From Phocaeicola vulgatus (GTDB lineage Bacteria > Bacteroidota > Bacteroidia > Bacteroidales > Tannerellaceae), in NCBI GenBank assembly GCA_022009975.1, contig CP091733.1, positions 761,001 to 825,000 of the forward strand: DNA of 64,000 bases, written 5' to 3'. Of the stretch, positions 1 to 8,684 are shown in pieces. Position numbers and translations under genes: made by a program. How positions within the stretch are numbered: position 1 is the first letter of the stretch; the number at the start of each line of letters is the position of its first letter. The notes under the pieces are model-generated. The model had not been told where the DNA came from, made no database searches, and saw only the letters and a program-made list of their open reading frames with translations.

Positions 1-402
1 ATCGAGATATTACGTGATAGCGGAACCATGCCAACGGTGTTGCCCGGCACGTCGTTCTTCCTCAATATGCCTTATGGCAAGGGACGTAAGATGATTGACG
101 CTGGTTTGGGAATGGCAGTTGCCAGCGACTACAATCCTGGGTCAACTCCTTCTGGCGACATGAAGTTCGTTGTTTCGTTAGCTTGCATAAAGTTGCGATT
201 GTTACCAAACGAGGCATTGAATGCAGCGACAATAAACGGAGCTTATGCCATGGGAGAGAGTGCTGACTATGGAAGCATTGCGAAAGGTAAAGTTGCCAAT
301 TTCTTTATCACCCATCCACTTCCGTCAGTTGACTTTATTCCTTATGCCTACACTACGCCTATTGTAAAAAAGGTGGTGCTTGGAGGAAAGCTACAGAAGT
401 AA
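1..402 (+). CDS. hutI: Imidazolonepropionase, C-terminal part (partial at window edge)
   Basis: The reading frame is open from base 1 to the TAA at 400-402, so the gene starts before the window; 133 residues are visible. The segment ATVLPG-like PTVLPGTSFF followed by ASDYNPGSTPSG matches the C-terminal half of imidazolonepropionase, where the Asp of the SD-x-NPG motif helps bind the metal. The enzyme is a cytosolic amidohydrolase that opens imidazolone-5-propionate to N-formimino-L-glutamate in histidine degradation. The tail (GSIAKGKVANFFI) is the usual composite beta-domain of the amidohydrolase fold. Other hut genes, if linked, would lie to the left and are not visible. A related amidohydrolase is possible but the NPGS motif is characteristic. 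Confidence 0.85.
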   Translation: MEILRDSGTMPTVLPGTSFFLNMPYGKGRKMIDAGLGMAVASDYNPGSTPSGDMKFVVSLACIKLRLLPNEALNAATINGAYAMGESADYGSIAKGKVANFFITHPLPSVDFIPYAYTTPIVKKVVLGGKLQK

Positions 403-448
403 GCCAACTTGGGCAGAGGTTTATTCAGGCAGGGCGTGACCGGAACTT

Positions 449-592
449 TTACACATGCGGAAGCTCCACGACAAAGAGTGTGCCTTTCCCTTGTTCCGAA
501 TGTACGGCGATGTTTCCTCCGTGTAGATGGATAATCTTTTGCGACAGCGTCATGCCGATGCCATGTCCCTTTGCCCCTTTCTTCTGACGGGA
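449..592 (-). pseudogene. Histidine kinase C-terminal remnant
   Basis: On the minus strand, codons ending with the TAA at 449-451 read GAKGHGIGMTLSQKII, then HLHGGNIAVHSEQGKGT, LFVVELPHV. This is the G2-box end of a HATPase_c domain: a GxGIGM ATP-lid motif followed by the last helix and strand. The similarity stops near 592 and the DNA upstream turns AT-rich, with no start codon or kinase domain. It is therefore the 3' stub of a sensor kinase cut away by a deletion or insertion. The AAA-ATPase gene at 756-2312 lies just beyond the break. The stub is too short to be functional. Confidence 0.65.
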
Positions 593-755
593 TGAAAAAT
601 ATAAAAGAATTATGGCTAAAAGTTGTGCATAAGGTGTCCTAATTCTTATTATAATGGAATATTTAAATCTTTGCAGAATCTTAAAACAGCGTTTAAATGG
701 TGTTTTAATGCTGTTTAAACGGTGTTTATTCTAAAAAGGGGGTTTAAGCTATTCT
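593..755. other. AT-rich spacer with two 22-bp-period units
   Basis: Between the kinase stub and the AAA-ATPase gene. The only structure seen is two related units, GTTTAAATGGTGTTTT at 691-706 and GTTTAAACGGTGTTTA at 713-728, 22 bp apart. They lie directly downstream of the minus-strand ATPase gene. No coding signal is visible. Confidence 0.4.
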
Positions 756-2312
756 TTATTCTATAATCCAATTTTCAATATGCCCACTCTTCGTGTTAAA
801 GTTTATGCCCGCTTTTGTTATAGGTTTTCCACAAAGGGCGAATCGCTGGGCATAATTCCTCAAGTTGATTTGTTGCATTGCGGTGTTGGAATCCTTATTG
901 AGTTTCAGCTCAATGATGTACAGACGAGAGTCGGTAAGCATAACCACATCAACCCTGCCATTTGGCGTATGCACTTCAACATCTATCAAGAAGTGTGTCA
1001 AGAGAGAGAAGATGATGAAAAGCACTTGCTGATAATGTCCTTCATAGTTGGTGTTGTTGCAATACGGCACTGTCCCGAAGAAAGTTTGCAGCAACTTGAG
1101 TGCTCTGTCCATATCGTTTTGTCGAATAAGTACCGACATTCGGGCAATCGTCACATTGCCAGTCTCTGCATACATACCTTCAAGATAATTGGGCAACAGA
1201 CTTTCAAAGAGCCCTACCTTGATTTCCTTGTTGGGGAAGTCAAGGGTGTAGATTTCCGACATTGGTTCATAATCTTTTATCGTTATGTATCCGCTTTGAT
1301 AGAGCAGCGGAGTTATGGATGTCATGTTCTCGGTAGGAGCATCGAATGAAGAAGCTTTTGCATACATTTTAGCAATGTTGGCAGGCAAGACATCAAACCT
1401 GTTCAACATATTAATAAGGTAAGTCGGAGTTCCAGAACCGAACCAATAGGCATCAATCTTTCCTTTAGAAAAGCAATTGATCAGGCTGTATGGATTGAAC
1501 ACGTCGGGGCTTGGCCATGTGAAATGGTAGCCGTCATAGTTCTCTTTCAGTTTATCGATGGTCTGTTCTCGAGTAAGTCCTATCTTTTCGGCAAGTGCAT
1601 CTATGTCATCACTCATCTGTGTCAGCAACTCTTCCTTAGTGATGCCGCATATTCCAGAATATGGTTCGTCCATGCTGATATTGCTAATATTGTTCAATTC
1701 ACTGAATATACTTAGTTGTGAGAATTTTGTGATGCCTGTTAGGAACACGAAGCGCAGATACGGTTCGCAAAGCTTAAGCGGACTATAGAAGTTACGCATT
1801 ATTTGGCGCAATTCACCGAGGTTGTCGTTCTTATGTGCCACGTCGAGCAAAGGTGCATCATATTCGTCAATAAGCACGACAACCTGTTTGCCGGATTTTT
1901 TATAAATAGTGTTTATCAAGTCGATAAGTCGGATGTTGGGATCGGTAGAATTAGAATGTATGCCAAGCCGTTCTTCGTTGCTTTCCAAAACATAAAGCAG
2001 GTAGCGGTTAAGTTGCTCCTTCTCCATGTGTTTCCCTCCGCTCATATCGAAGTGCAGCACAGGATATTCCGTCCACTCCTTTTCCAATTGTTCTAAAGCG
2101 AGTCCCCTAAACAATTCTTTTTTACCCTCAAAGTAACTTTTTAACGTAGATACAAGCAAAGACTTGCCAAACCGTCTTGGACGGCTCAGAAAGAAGAACT
2201 TGCCATTTGATGCCATGCGGTACACATATTCTGTTTTGTCTATGTACAGCATGTCTCGTTTTCGGATTTCCGAAAATGTCTGTATACCTAAAGGATAAAG
2301 TTTCAATGCCAT
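756..2312 (-). CDS. AAA-ATPase-like protein with C-terminal PD-(D/E)XK nuclease domain
   Basis: 518 residues, uninterrupted. An N-terminal AAA-ATPase_like domain has a Walker A-type loop RRFGKS (residues 46-51) and a Walker B strand VVVLIDEYDA (144-153). The C-terminal domain has the PD-(D/E)XK pattern: D455 in RVDVV, then IIELKL giving E468-x-K470. This is the very common Bacteroidetes pairing of Pfam AAA-ATPase_like with PDDEXK_9. The family occurs in many divergent copies per genome and is suspected of mobility or defence roles, but no reaction is established. A minus-strand TATCTTTG box at 2361-2368 lies about 50 bp upstream of the ATG at 2310-2312. It stands alone beside a truncated kinase gene, consistent with insertion into older DNA. 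Confidence 0.85.
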   Translation of the reverse strand: MALKLYPLGIQTFSEIRKRDMLYIDKTEYVYRMASNGKFFFLSRPRRFGKSLLVSTLKSYFEGKKELFRGLALEQLEKEWTEYPVLHFDMSGGKHMEKEQLNRYLLYVLESNEERLGIHSNSTDPNIRLIDLINTIYKKSGKQVVVLIDEYDAPLLDVAHKNDNLGELRQIMRNFYSPLKLCEPYLRFVFLTGITKFSQLSIFSELNNISNISMDEPYSGICGITKEELLTQMSDDIDALAEKIGLTREQTIDKLKENYDGYHFTWPSPDVFNPYSLINCFSKGKIDAYWFGSGTPTYLINMLNRFDVLPANIAKMYAKASSFDAPTENMTSITPLLYQSGYITIKDYEPMSEIYTLDFPNKEIKVGLFESLLPNYLEGMYAETGNVTIARMSVLIRQNDMDRALKLLQTFFGTVPYCNNTNYEGHYQQVLFIIFSLLTHFLIDVEVHTPNGRVDVVMLTDSRLYIIELKLNKDSNTAMQQINLRNYAQRFALCGKPITKAGINFNTKSGHIENWIIE

Positions 2313-2581
2313 AATACTTATTGTTTTGCTTGTTTTTATTGAGATGCAACTTGTCTCCTACAAAGATAAATAAACTCTTTGAAAAAAGGTGCATTTTGAT
2401 AGAGCATACTCTTTTTATGCTTTTGCATTTGTTTAAGTGCAAGTATCTGTTAACCGATGAATAAATATCGACTGCTTGGGATAATTTATTTAATAACCCT
2501 GTGTAATTACTAATCATTTGCGGCTATTTTATATATGAATGTTAAAATATAAGCTGATTTGAAATTTTATCGGCTAAAAAA

Positions 2582-2613
2582 TTGTGTATTGGGGTGAAAA
2601 TTTCATATCTTTG
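2582..2613 (+). promoter_or_regulatory. Bacteroidetes-type promoter of susC
   Basis: TTG at 2582-2584 and TATCTTTG at 2606-2613, separated by 21 nt, fit the primary-sigma consensus of Bacteroidetes (TTTG at -33, TAnnTTTG at -7). Transcription would begin near 2620, leaving a leader of about 290 nt before the susC ATG at 2908. Confidence 0.55.
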
Positions 2614-2699
2614 GCACGGACGTTAAAACTCCAAAAAGCCATAGTTCATAGAGAGCTAAAATAAATAAAAACAAGAACACAAAAAAATATGCTAAAGTT

Positions 2700-2860
2700 A
2701 AAGAGTTTGATTTAAACAAGGCACTCAATGGGTGAAAACCACTTTAGTGGAATGTGTTTTCCTTTTAAATCAATTAGAGTCCCGCTGCTGGGACGGATTA
2801 TATATTAATCAAAATAACCCCGGAAAGGGGAGACGGTAGTTCTATTTCAATTTTTCAGGA
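2700..2860 (+). ncRNA. Structured 5' leader upstream of susC (possible riboregulatory element)
   Basis: Within the predicted transcript, TTGATTTAAA (2707-2716) pairs perfectly with TTTAAATCAA (2764-2773). This outer stem encloses GGGTGAAAACC and a CCAC-TTTA-GTGG hairpin (2739-2750). It is followed by GTCCC-GCTGCT-GGGAC (2779-2794) and CCCC-GGAAA-GGGG (2818-2830). GGTGAAAACC and TCCCGCTGCTG resemble conserved boxes of cobalamin riboswitches (GGTGAAAATCC, CCCGCNRCTG). However, the spacing between them is unusually long and the other conserved elements are not evident, so the class is not established. Confidence 0.35.
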
Positions 2861-2907
2861 CTATTTTATCCACTTTGGCGGGATAGTAACTATTAAATAT
2901 ATCATCT

Positions 2908-5900
2908 ATGTTAAACAAAACTAAATTTGTCAGTTTGCTCATGTTTTCGGGGGCTTTAGCTTTTTCCCCCCCAGAGCGCATTTGCTGAAACTAAACCGTT
3001 TAAGCAAGAAACAAACACTTCCCAACAAAACGAAAAAGTATCCGGTATTGTAAAAGATGCCTTTGGCCCTGTTGCCGGTGCATCTGTTGTAGTAAAAGGA
3101 ACTACTAATGGTAGCGTTACCGGTATGGATGGAAATTTCACTTTGGAAAATGTAAAGAAAGGAGACATTATCCAGATTTCCTTTATCGGATATGTCACTC
3201 AAGAGATTAAGTACACGGGACAGTCTGTCTTGAAGGTGAATTTGAAAGAAGATTCAAAAGCTCTTGAAGAAGTAGTGGTTGTTGGTTACGGAACGCAAAA
3301 GAAAGCCAACTTGACCGGAGCCGTTGCGCAAGTGGCAGGTGATGTTTTGGAAAACCGTCCTATCGCCAATATCGGACAAGGTTTGCAGGGAGTTGTCCCC
3401 AACTTGAATGTAAACGTTGGCGGTGGTGCTCCAGGACAATCTTCTTCTTTTAATATTCGTGGTACGACCTCTTTGAATGGCGGTAGTCCGTTGGTGTTGG
3501 TTGATAATGTCCAAATGGATGCCAATTTGGTCAATCCCGATGATGTAGCTTCCATTTCCGTTTTGAAAGACGCTGCTTCCGCCGCGATTTATGGTGCGCG
3601 TGCGGCTTATGGTGTTATCTTGATTACAACGAAACATGGTAAGAAAGAACAAAAACCACAAGTCTCTTTCTCTGCAAGCGGTTATTGGCAAAGTCCAGCT
3701 GTACGGGTTACGAATGTGAACTCAATGGAGTTCTTGACGATGAAGGACTTGGCTTATCAGAATGGAGGAGGAAGTGGTCACTACTACAATGATGCCATTT
3801 ACAAATATGCGGAAGCCTATTTTAATGGCACGTATGAGTATCCTGAGTTTTATAATGAAGCGATAGACCCGAACAAATGGCAATATTGCGGTAATACGGA
3901 TTGGTTCAAAGAGTTGTATAAGACCTCATTCTCCCAGATGTATAATGTCAATTTGAACGGTGGTTCGGAAAAAACGACCTATTATGCTTCTTTGGGCTTT
4001 AATGATGTCGGAGGTATGTTGAAAGCCGGGGACGATTATTACAAGAAATTCAATGCAAATGTGAATGTTTCATCTGATATCACGAAATGGTTGAATGTTT
4101 CTGCCAAATCATGCACACTTATACGAAAGAGCAGCACCCAACAGGCGGTACTACGGCAATGAACTCAACGGCTTATTCCGGTCTGTCAAGTTATAGTGGT
4201 ATGATGAAGAACGACTTGAGTCCGCTTATGCCGATTCGCCATGGTCATACGGGCCGTCTGTATACAAATCTCGGTGCTCCTGCCATAAACCAGTCTGATA
4301 TCATCACTACAGGAGGCAAACTCTACCAAGATGACGGAATACATTATTATGCGGGCCAGGGCAGTTACACCAATCCTGTCGCTATTCAGGAGCAAGGTGG
4401 TAACGGTCTTTATAAGCAGAACGACTTATGGATGACGGGAGCCGTCCGCATTACACCGTTGGAAGGTTTGAACATTAATGCCGATTATACATTCAACTTC
4501 TATAACAAGGGGCAAAAACAGCATGTCCAGCGTTTTTATGATTACACAGCCGTAGCCGGAACGCAAGGCTATTATCCTTGGACGAACCCGAGCAGTGTGA
4601 CAATGACGAATAATGAAGATTATTACACTGCGTTCAATGCTTTTGCCGAGTATACGAAATCGCTGAATGATACGCATAATTTCAAAGTCATGGCAGGTTA
4701 TAACCAAGAATACAAGCATACGAAGTATTTCTGGGCAGGACGTAAGGAGTTGATTAATGATGCCAATCCGGCTATGAACCAGGCAACAGGTGAAAAGAAT
4801 CTGGGATATTCTGAAAGCCATTGGGCTATTAACGGTTTCTTTGCACGTGTCAACTACAACTTCAAGCAACGTTATTTGTTGGAATTGAACGGACGTTATG
4901 ACGGTTCATCCAAATTTGCCAAAGACGACCGCTATGCATTCTTCCCATCCGTATCAGCTGCTTGGCGTATTTCTGAAGAATCGTTTTTCAGACCAGCAAA
5001 GAGCTGGATTGATGATTTGAAGGTCCGTGCTTCTTGGGGCTCTTTGGGAAATCAGGTGGTTGACGCATTGGGCAACTTCCCTTATTTGCCAAGTTATGGC
5101 GTGAATGCAAGTTATCCTTATCTGTTGGGTGGTTCAAGACCTGTAGCTGTTAATCCGTCAGGATTGGTCAGTGGTACATTTACCTGGGAAACTGTAACAC
5201 AAATGGACTTCGGTCTTGATGTTATCCTATTGAACAATCGTTTGAATGCGACTTTCGATTGGTATCGCCGTGATACAAAAGATATGTTGACAGCGGGCCA
5301 GTCTCTGCCTGCCGTATTGGGAACTAACGTTCCGGTAGAAAACGCTGCCGATTTGAAAACGACCGGTTGGGAATTGTCTTTGGGATGGAGCGACCGGTTG
5401 TCAAGCGGATTCTCTTATTGGGTAAAAGCTGTGCTTTCCGATTATCAAGGAGAAATCACTAAATTTACAAATGATGCAGGTTCACTCAACAACTATTATG
5501 TTGGAAGGAAAATGGGTGAAATATGGGGATTCCGCTCAACTGGTTTGTTCCAGTCCGATGCGGAAGTGGCAAGTCATGCAGACCAATCATATTTGTATGG
5601 TGGAAAATGGACAGCCGGAGACGTGAAGTATGTCGATTTGAACAATGATGGCAAGATTAACATCGGTAAAAACACTTTGGATGATCCGGGTGACAGGACA
5701 ATCATTGGTAACTCTACACCGCGTTACAGCTACGGTATAACTGCTGGCTTTGAGTTTAGGAACTTCGACTTTGAAATGTTCTGGCAAGGTGTCGGCAAAC
5801 GTGATTACATGGCGGGAGGCAATGCTTTCTGGGGCTTCACGTCGGAATGGGACACGCCTTTGAAATCTGCTTTGGATTATTGGACTCCTGAAAATACCGA

Positions 5901-6186
5901 TGCTTATTTCCCGCGTCCAAACTGGAACAACGGTGGTAACAGACAGACTTGTGACCGTTATTTGCAGAATGCAGCTTATCTCCGCTTGAAGAACATCACA
6001 TTGGGTTACTCGATTCCTCAAACCATCTTGGGGAAAGCCGGCATCAGCCGCTTAAGAGTTTATGTGCAAGGTGAGAACTTGTTGACATTCACTCCGCTGA
6101 TTGATGCTTTTGATCCGGAAATTATCAATAACATGACTTATCCGATTACCAAAAAAGTGTCTGTAGGTCTTAATTTAACATTCTAA
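2908..6186 (+). CDS. susC: SusC-family TonB-dependent outer-membrane transporter (two frameshifts)
   Basis: About 1090 residues when joined. After a signal peptide (MLNKTKFVSLLMFSGALAFS) comes a carboxypeptidase-like repeat (VSGIVKDAFGPVAGASVVV). Next are the SusC signature ALEEVVVVGYGTQ, the plug domain (NIRGTTSLNGGSPLVLVDN) and the long beta-barrel ending VSVGLNLTF at 6186. It imports glycan fragments across the outer membrane with the lipoprotein encoded 13 bp downstream. Two breaks: a seven-C run at 2966-2972 where six C keep the frame (FSPQSAFAETKP), and loss of one A near 4108 (AK-IMHTYTKEQHP). Both are homopolymer changes, so the gene is probably intact in the organism. Its partners and the nearby fucosidase suggest fucosylated host glycans as substrate. 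Confidence 0.9.
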
Positions 6187-6199
6187 ACGAAATAAAACA

Positions 6200-7944
6200 A
6201 TGAAACTAAAATATATATTGTGCATGGCGGCTTTTGCGGGTGCTTTTACGGCTTGCGATGTGACTGACAAGTCGCCGATTGATTCTTTGACAGATGCTTC
6301 CTATTGGAGAACTGTCCAGGATTTGAAATTGTATGCAAACGGCTTGTATGGTAATTTGGATGCTCCAAGTGTCACAAAAGACAACACGAGTGACAATTGC
6401 GTGACTACCAGCTATAGTTCATGGCTATTCAACGAATCGAGCGTTCCTGCCACGGCAGGTAGTGCTGGATGGACTTGGGGGAATATCCGTACTTGCAACT
6501 TCTTCTTGCAGCGTTATGAAACTGTAAGCGGAACGGAAAGTGAAATCAACCAGTACGTAGCGGAGGTTCGTTTTTTCCGCGCATTGGACTACTTTGGCAA
6601 AATCAAAGCGTTCGGGGATGTGCCTTGGTATGAAAAGGATTTACAGACGACAGACAAGGACGAACTATATAAAGCACGTGACTCCAAGGATTTTGTTTTG
6701 GGTAAAATCATAGAGGATTTGGAATTCGCAATCACTTGGCTGCCGGATTTGGGCAAGCAAGAGAGCGGTCGCTTGACAAAAGACGCGGCACGGACACAGT
6801 TGGCTCGTGTCTGTTTATATTATGGTACCTATAAAAAGTATCACAACGAATCCGGGCCACCGACTTCCGGAGAGTTGTTGAGCAAGGCTATTACTCTGAC
6901 TAACGAGATTATGAATAGCAATAATTACGCAATCGTGAAAGGTACGGATGCAGGTTGCGGACAATTACCGTTTGAAGGATATCCTTTGTATTACTCTAAC
7001 CAGTTTGTACAAGAGGATCTCTCTTCTAACAAAGAGACCATTTTGGCTCGTTATTACGAAGATGGTGTTTTGATGCATCAAACTGGCCGTCAGGCAGGAT
7101 CTTTAGGAACAGGACTTTCAAAAGACTTTGTGGAGTCTTTCTTGTGTACGGACGGATTGCCAATTTCTGTCAGCAAAATGTATAAAGGTGACGAAAGCTT
7201 GGAGGATGAGTTTGTCAATCGAGACCCCCGTATGTATCAAATCATAGACAACCGTAACAAACCTTTTACAATTATTAATGGCGAACAGCAAGTGAATCCT
7301 TTCCCTGCTTGTGGAGCGAATGACGCAGTAACTGGATATCCGTGTGTGAAGTTCCGTTCTCCGCTTCAGGCGCAGTGGGAGGCGAACAAGACCACTTATG
7401 ATTGGTTCGTTTACCGCTATGCTGAAGTTTTGTTGATCAATGCGGAAGCTCATGCGGAATTGGGCACTTGCACACAAGAAGTTCTGGATAGAACAGTGAA
7501 CCAACTACGTGACCGTGTCGGTATGCCTCACATGACGACAAGTCCGGTGGCTGACCCGGCTGCTATCGATTATGGCTATGAGGTGACGCCTCTGATTTAT
7601 GAAATCCGTCGCGAACGCCGTATCGAACTGGTAACGGAAGGTCATCGCTTGGACGATTTGAAGCGTTGGAATGCAATGAAGGTATTTGAAAACCCGAAGA
7701 CAATGTTAGGTATCCGCATCACAGATGCAGTAGGAAACTGTATGAAGGCAATGTCGTTTTCGGAGGTGCGGACGGTCGTCCTACTGTTGAATACCAAGGA
7801 AAAACTTACTTGTTCCAATATCCGAGCAAGAGTTTGGACGATCCTGGTCGTAAATGGTCTCCTAACGACAAACGTTGGTTTAGCCCATTGCCAACAGATG
7901 AGTTGACATTGAATCCGAATTTGAAACAGAATCCGGGTTGGTAA
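6200..7944 (+). CDS. susD: SusD-family surface glycan-binding lipoprotein (one frameshift)
   Basis: A lipoprotein signal (MKLKYILCMAAFAGAFTAC) is followed by the SusD/RagB pattern: N-terminal SPIDSLTDASYWRT, helical TPR-like core (RFFRALDYFGKIKAFGDVPWY), and C-terminal EIRRERRIELVTEGHRLDDL. The protein lies on the cell surface and caps its SusC partner to capture oligosaccharides. The frame breaks near 7740. Reading on in the other frame gives YEGNVVFGGADGRPTVEYQG and ends LNPNLKQNPGW at 7944, the normal SusD ending. Adding one A (GGAAAACTG) restores one protein of about 581 residues. Co-transcribed with susC. Confidence 0.9.
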
Positions 7945-7965
7945 TTAAATAATTTGTTAGAATCC

Positions 7966-8035
7966 GATGCGCCATAATTGCAAACGGCAGTTTTGCTTTG
8001 AATCAGAACTTGCATGTTTAGATGAGTAAACTTGT
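7966..8035. repeat. Diverged half copy of repeat family B
   Basis: CATAATTGCAAAC at about 7975 and the following bases up to GAGTAAACTT resemble the left half of the hairpin element at 32203-32330 (CATAATTGCAAACTG to CAGTAAACT). It lies just after susD and just before a family A copy, the same order seen at 24.3-24.5 kb. Confidence 0.45.
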
Positions 8036-8082
8036 ATTTGTTTAATTCTTAGTGATTTATGTTTTGTTGATGATGGCACATT

Positions 8083-8189
8083 TTAAACAACCGTTGTTTT
8101 GAAAAAAACGTCAAATGTTTTTCAAAAAACATTTGACGTTTTCAAAAATTCCTCGTGATGTTTTTGAAAAAACAACGGTATGTTTTTTT
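8083..8189. repeat. Dispersed inverted-repeat element, family A, copy 1
   Basis: The ends are inverted repeats: AAACAACCGTTGTTTT at the left and AAACAACGGTATGTTT at the right. The centre holds TTCAAAAATTCCTCGTGA, identical in the copies at 24421-24530 and 44791-44879. This copy has an internal duplicated arm (ACATTTGACGTTTT). It can fold into a long A/T-rich hairpin. The size and ends resemble a small non-autonomous element or REP-like repeat. Confidence 0.7.
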
Positions 8190-8199
8190 GACTTATTTT

Positions 8200-8638
8200 G
8201 ATATGTTTTTTGAACACTCTAAAGGGCATTTCCCTCGCATTTATTACTCATGGTATGACATACCAATTATGATGATATTAGAGGCATATTTGATAAAATG
8301 GAAAGAAACTGTATCTTTGAAGAAAAAATGTATTTGGATCGGATTTCAGTGGGTGACGATGGGGTTCATCACTTATGAGGGATTCGTTCATCGGGGACGA
8401 TTGGATACGATTGATTATCTTGAACAAGACTATTATATCCGCAATGGAAAGAGGAATAAGATAGCTACATTTAATCAAACCATTCTATATAAACGCCGTA
8501 TGCGTGGTTTGGACTTGGTGCTTGCTCATAAAGGGATGCTTTATGAAATCGTATAATATCCTGGAATTTGTCGAAGGCAAAGTGCAAACGGACACTTATC
8601 TGTTGGTTTCAAAAAAGAAGGGAATCTTCAGGAAGTAA
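8200..8638 (+). pseudogene. Unrecognised gene in several frames (decayed or error-broken)
   Basis: Coding-like stretches follow one another in changing frames: DDIRGIFDKMERNCIFEE, EEKMYLDRISVGDDGVHHL, LEQDYYIRNGKRNKIATFN, RGLDLVLAHKGMLYEIV and then YNILEFVEGKVQTDTYLL to a TAA at 8636-8638. The composition (charged, aromatic-rich) looks like real protein, but at least three shifts and no clear start remain. The 5' end runs into the family A repeat. I do not recognise the family. It could be a small secreted protein of the polysaccharide locus or a pseudogene. Confidence 0.4.
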
Positions 8639-8684
8639 AGTTTGCAATCATGTTGAATAAAATAATTTATAAAACAATAGTATA

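Noticed and set aside
780..2096. Plus-strand open frames opposite the AAA-ATPase gene
   Set aside because: They are antisense shadows without family features or promoters.
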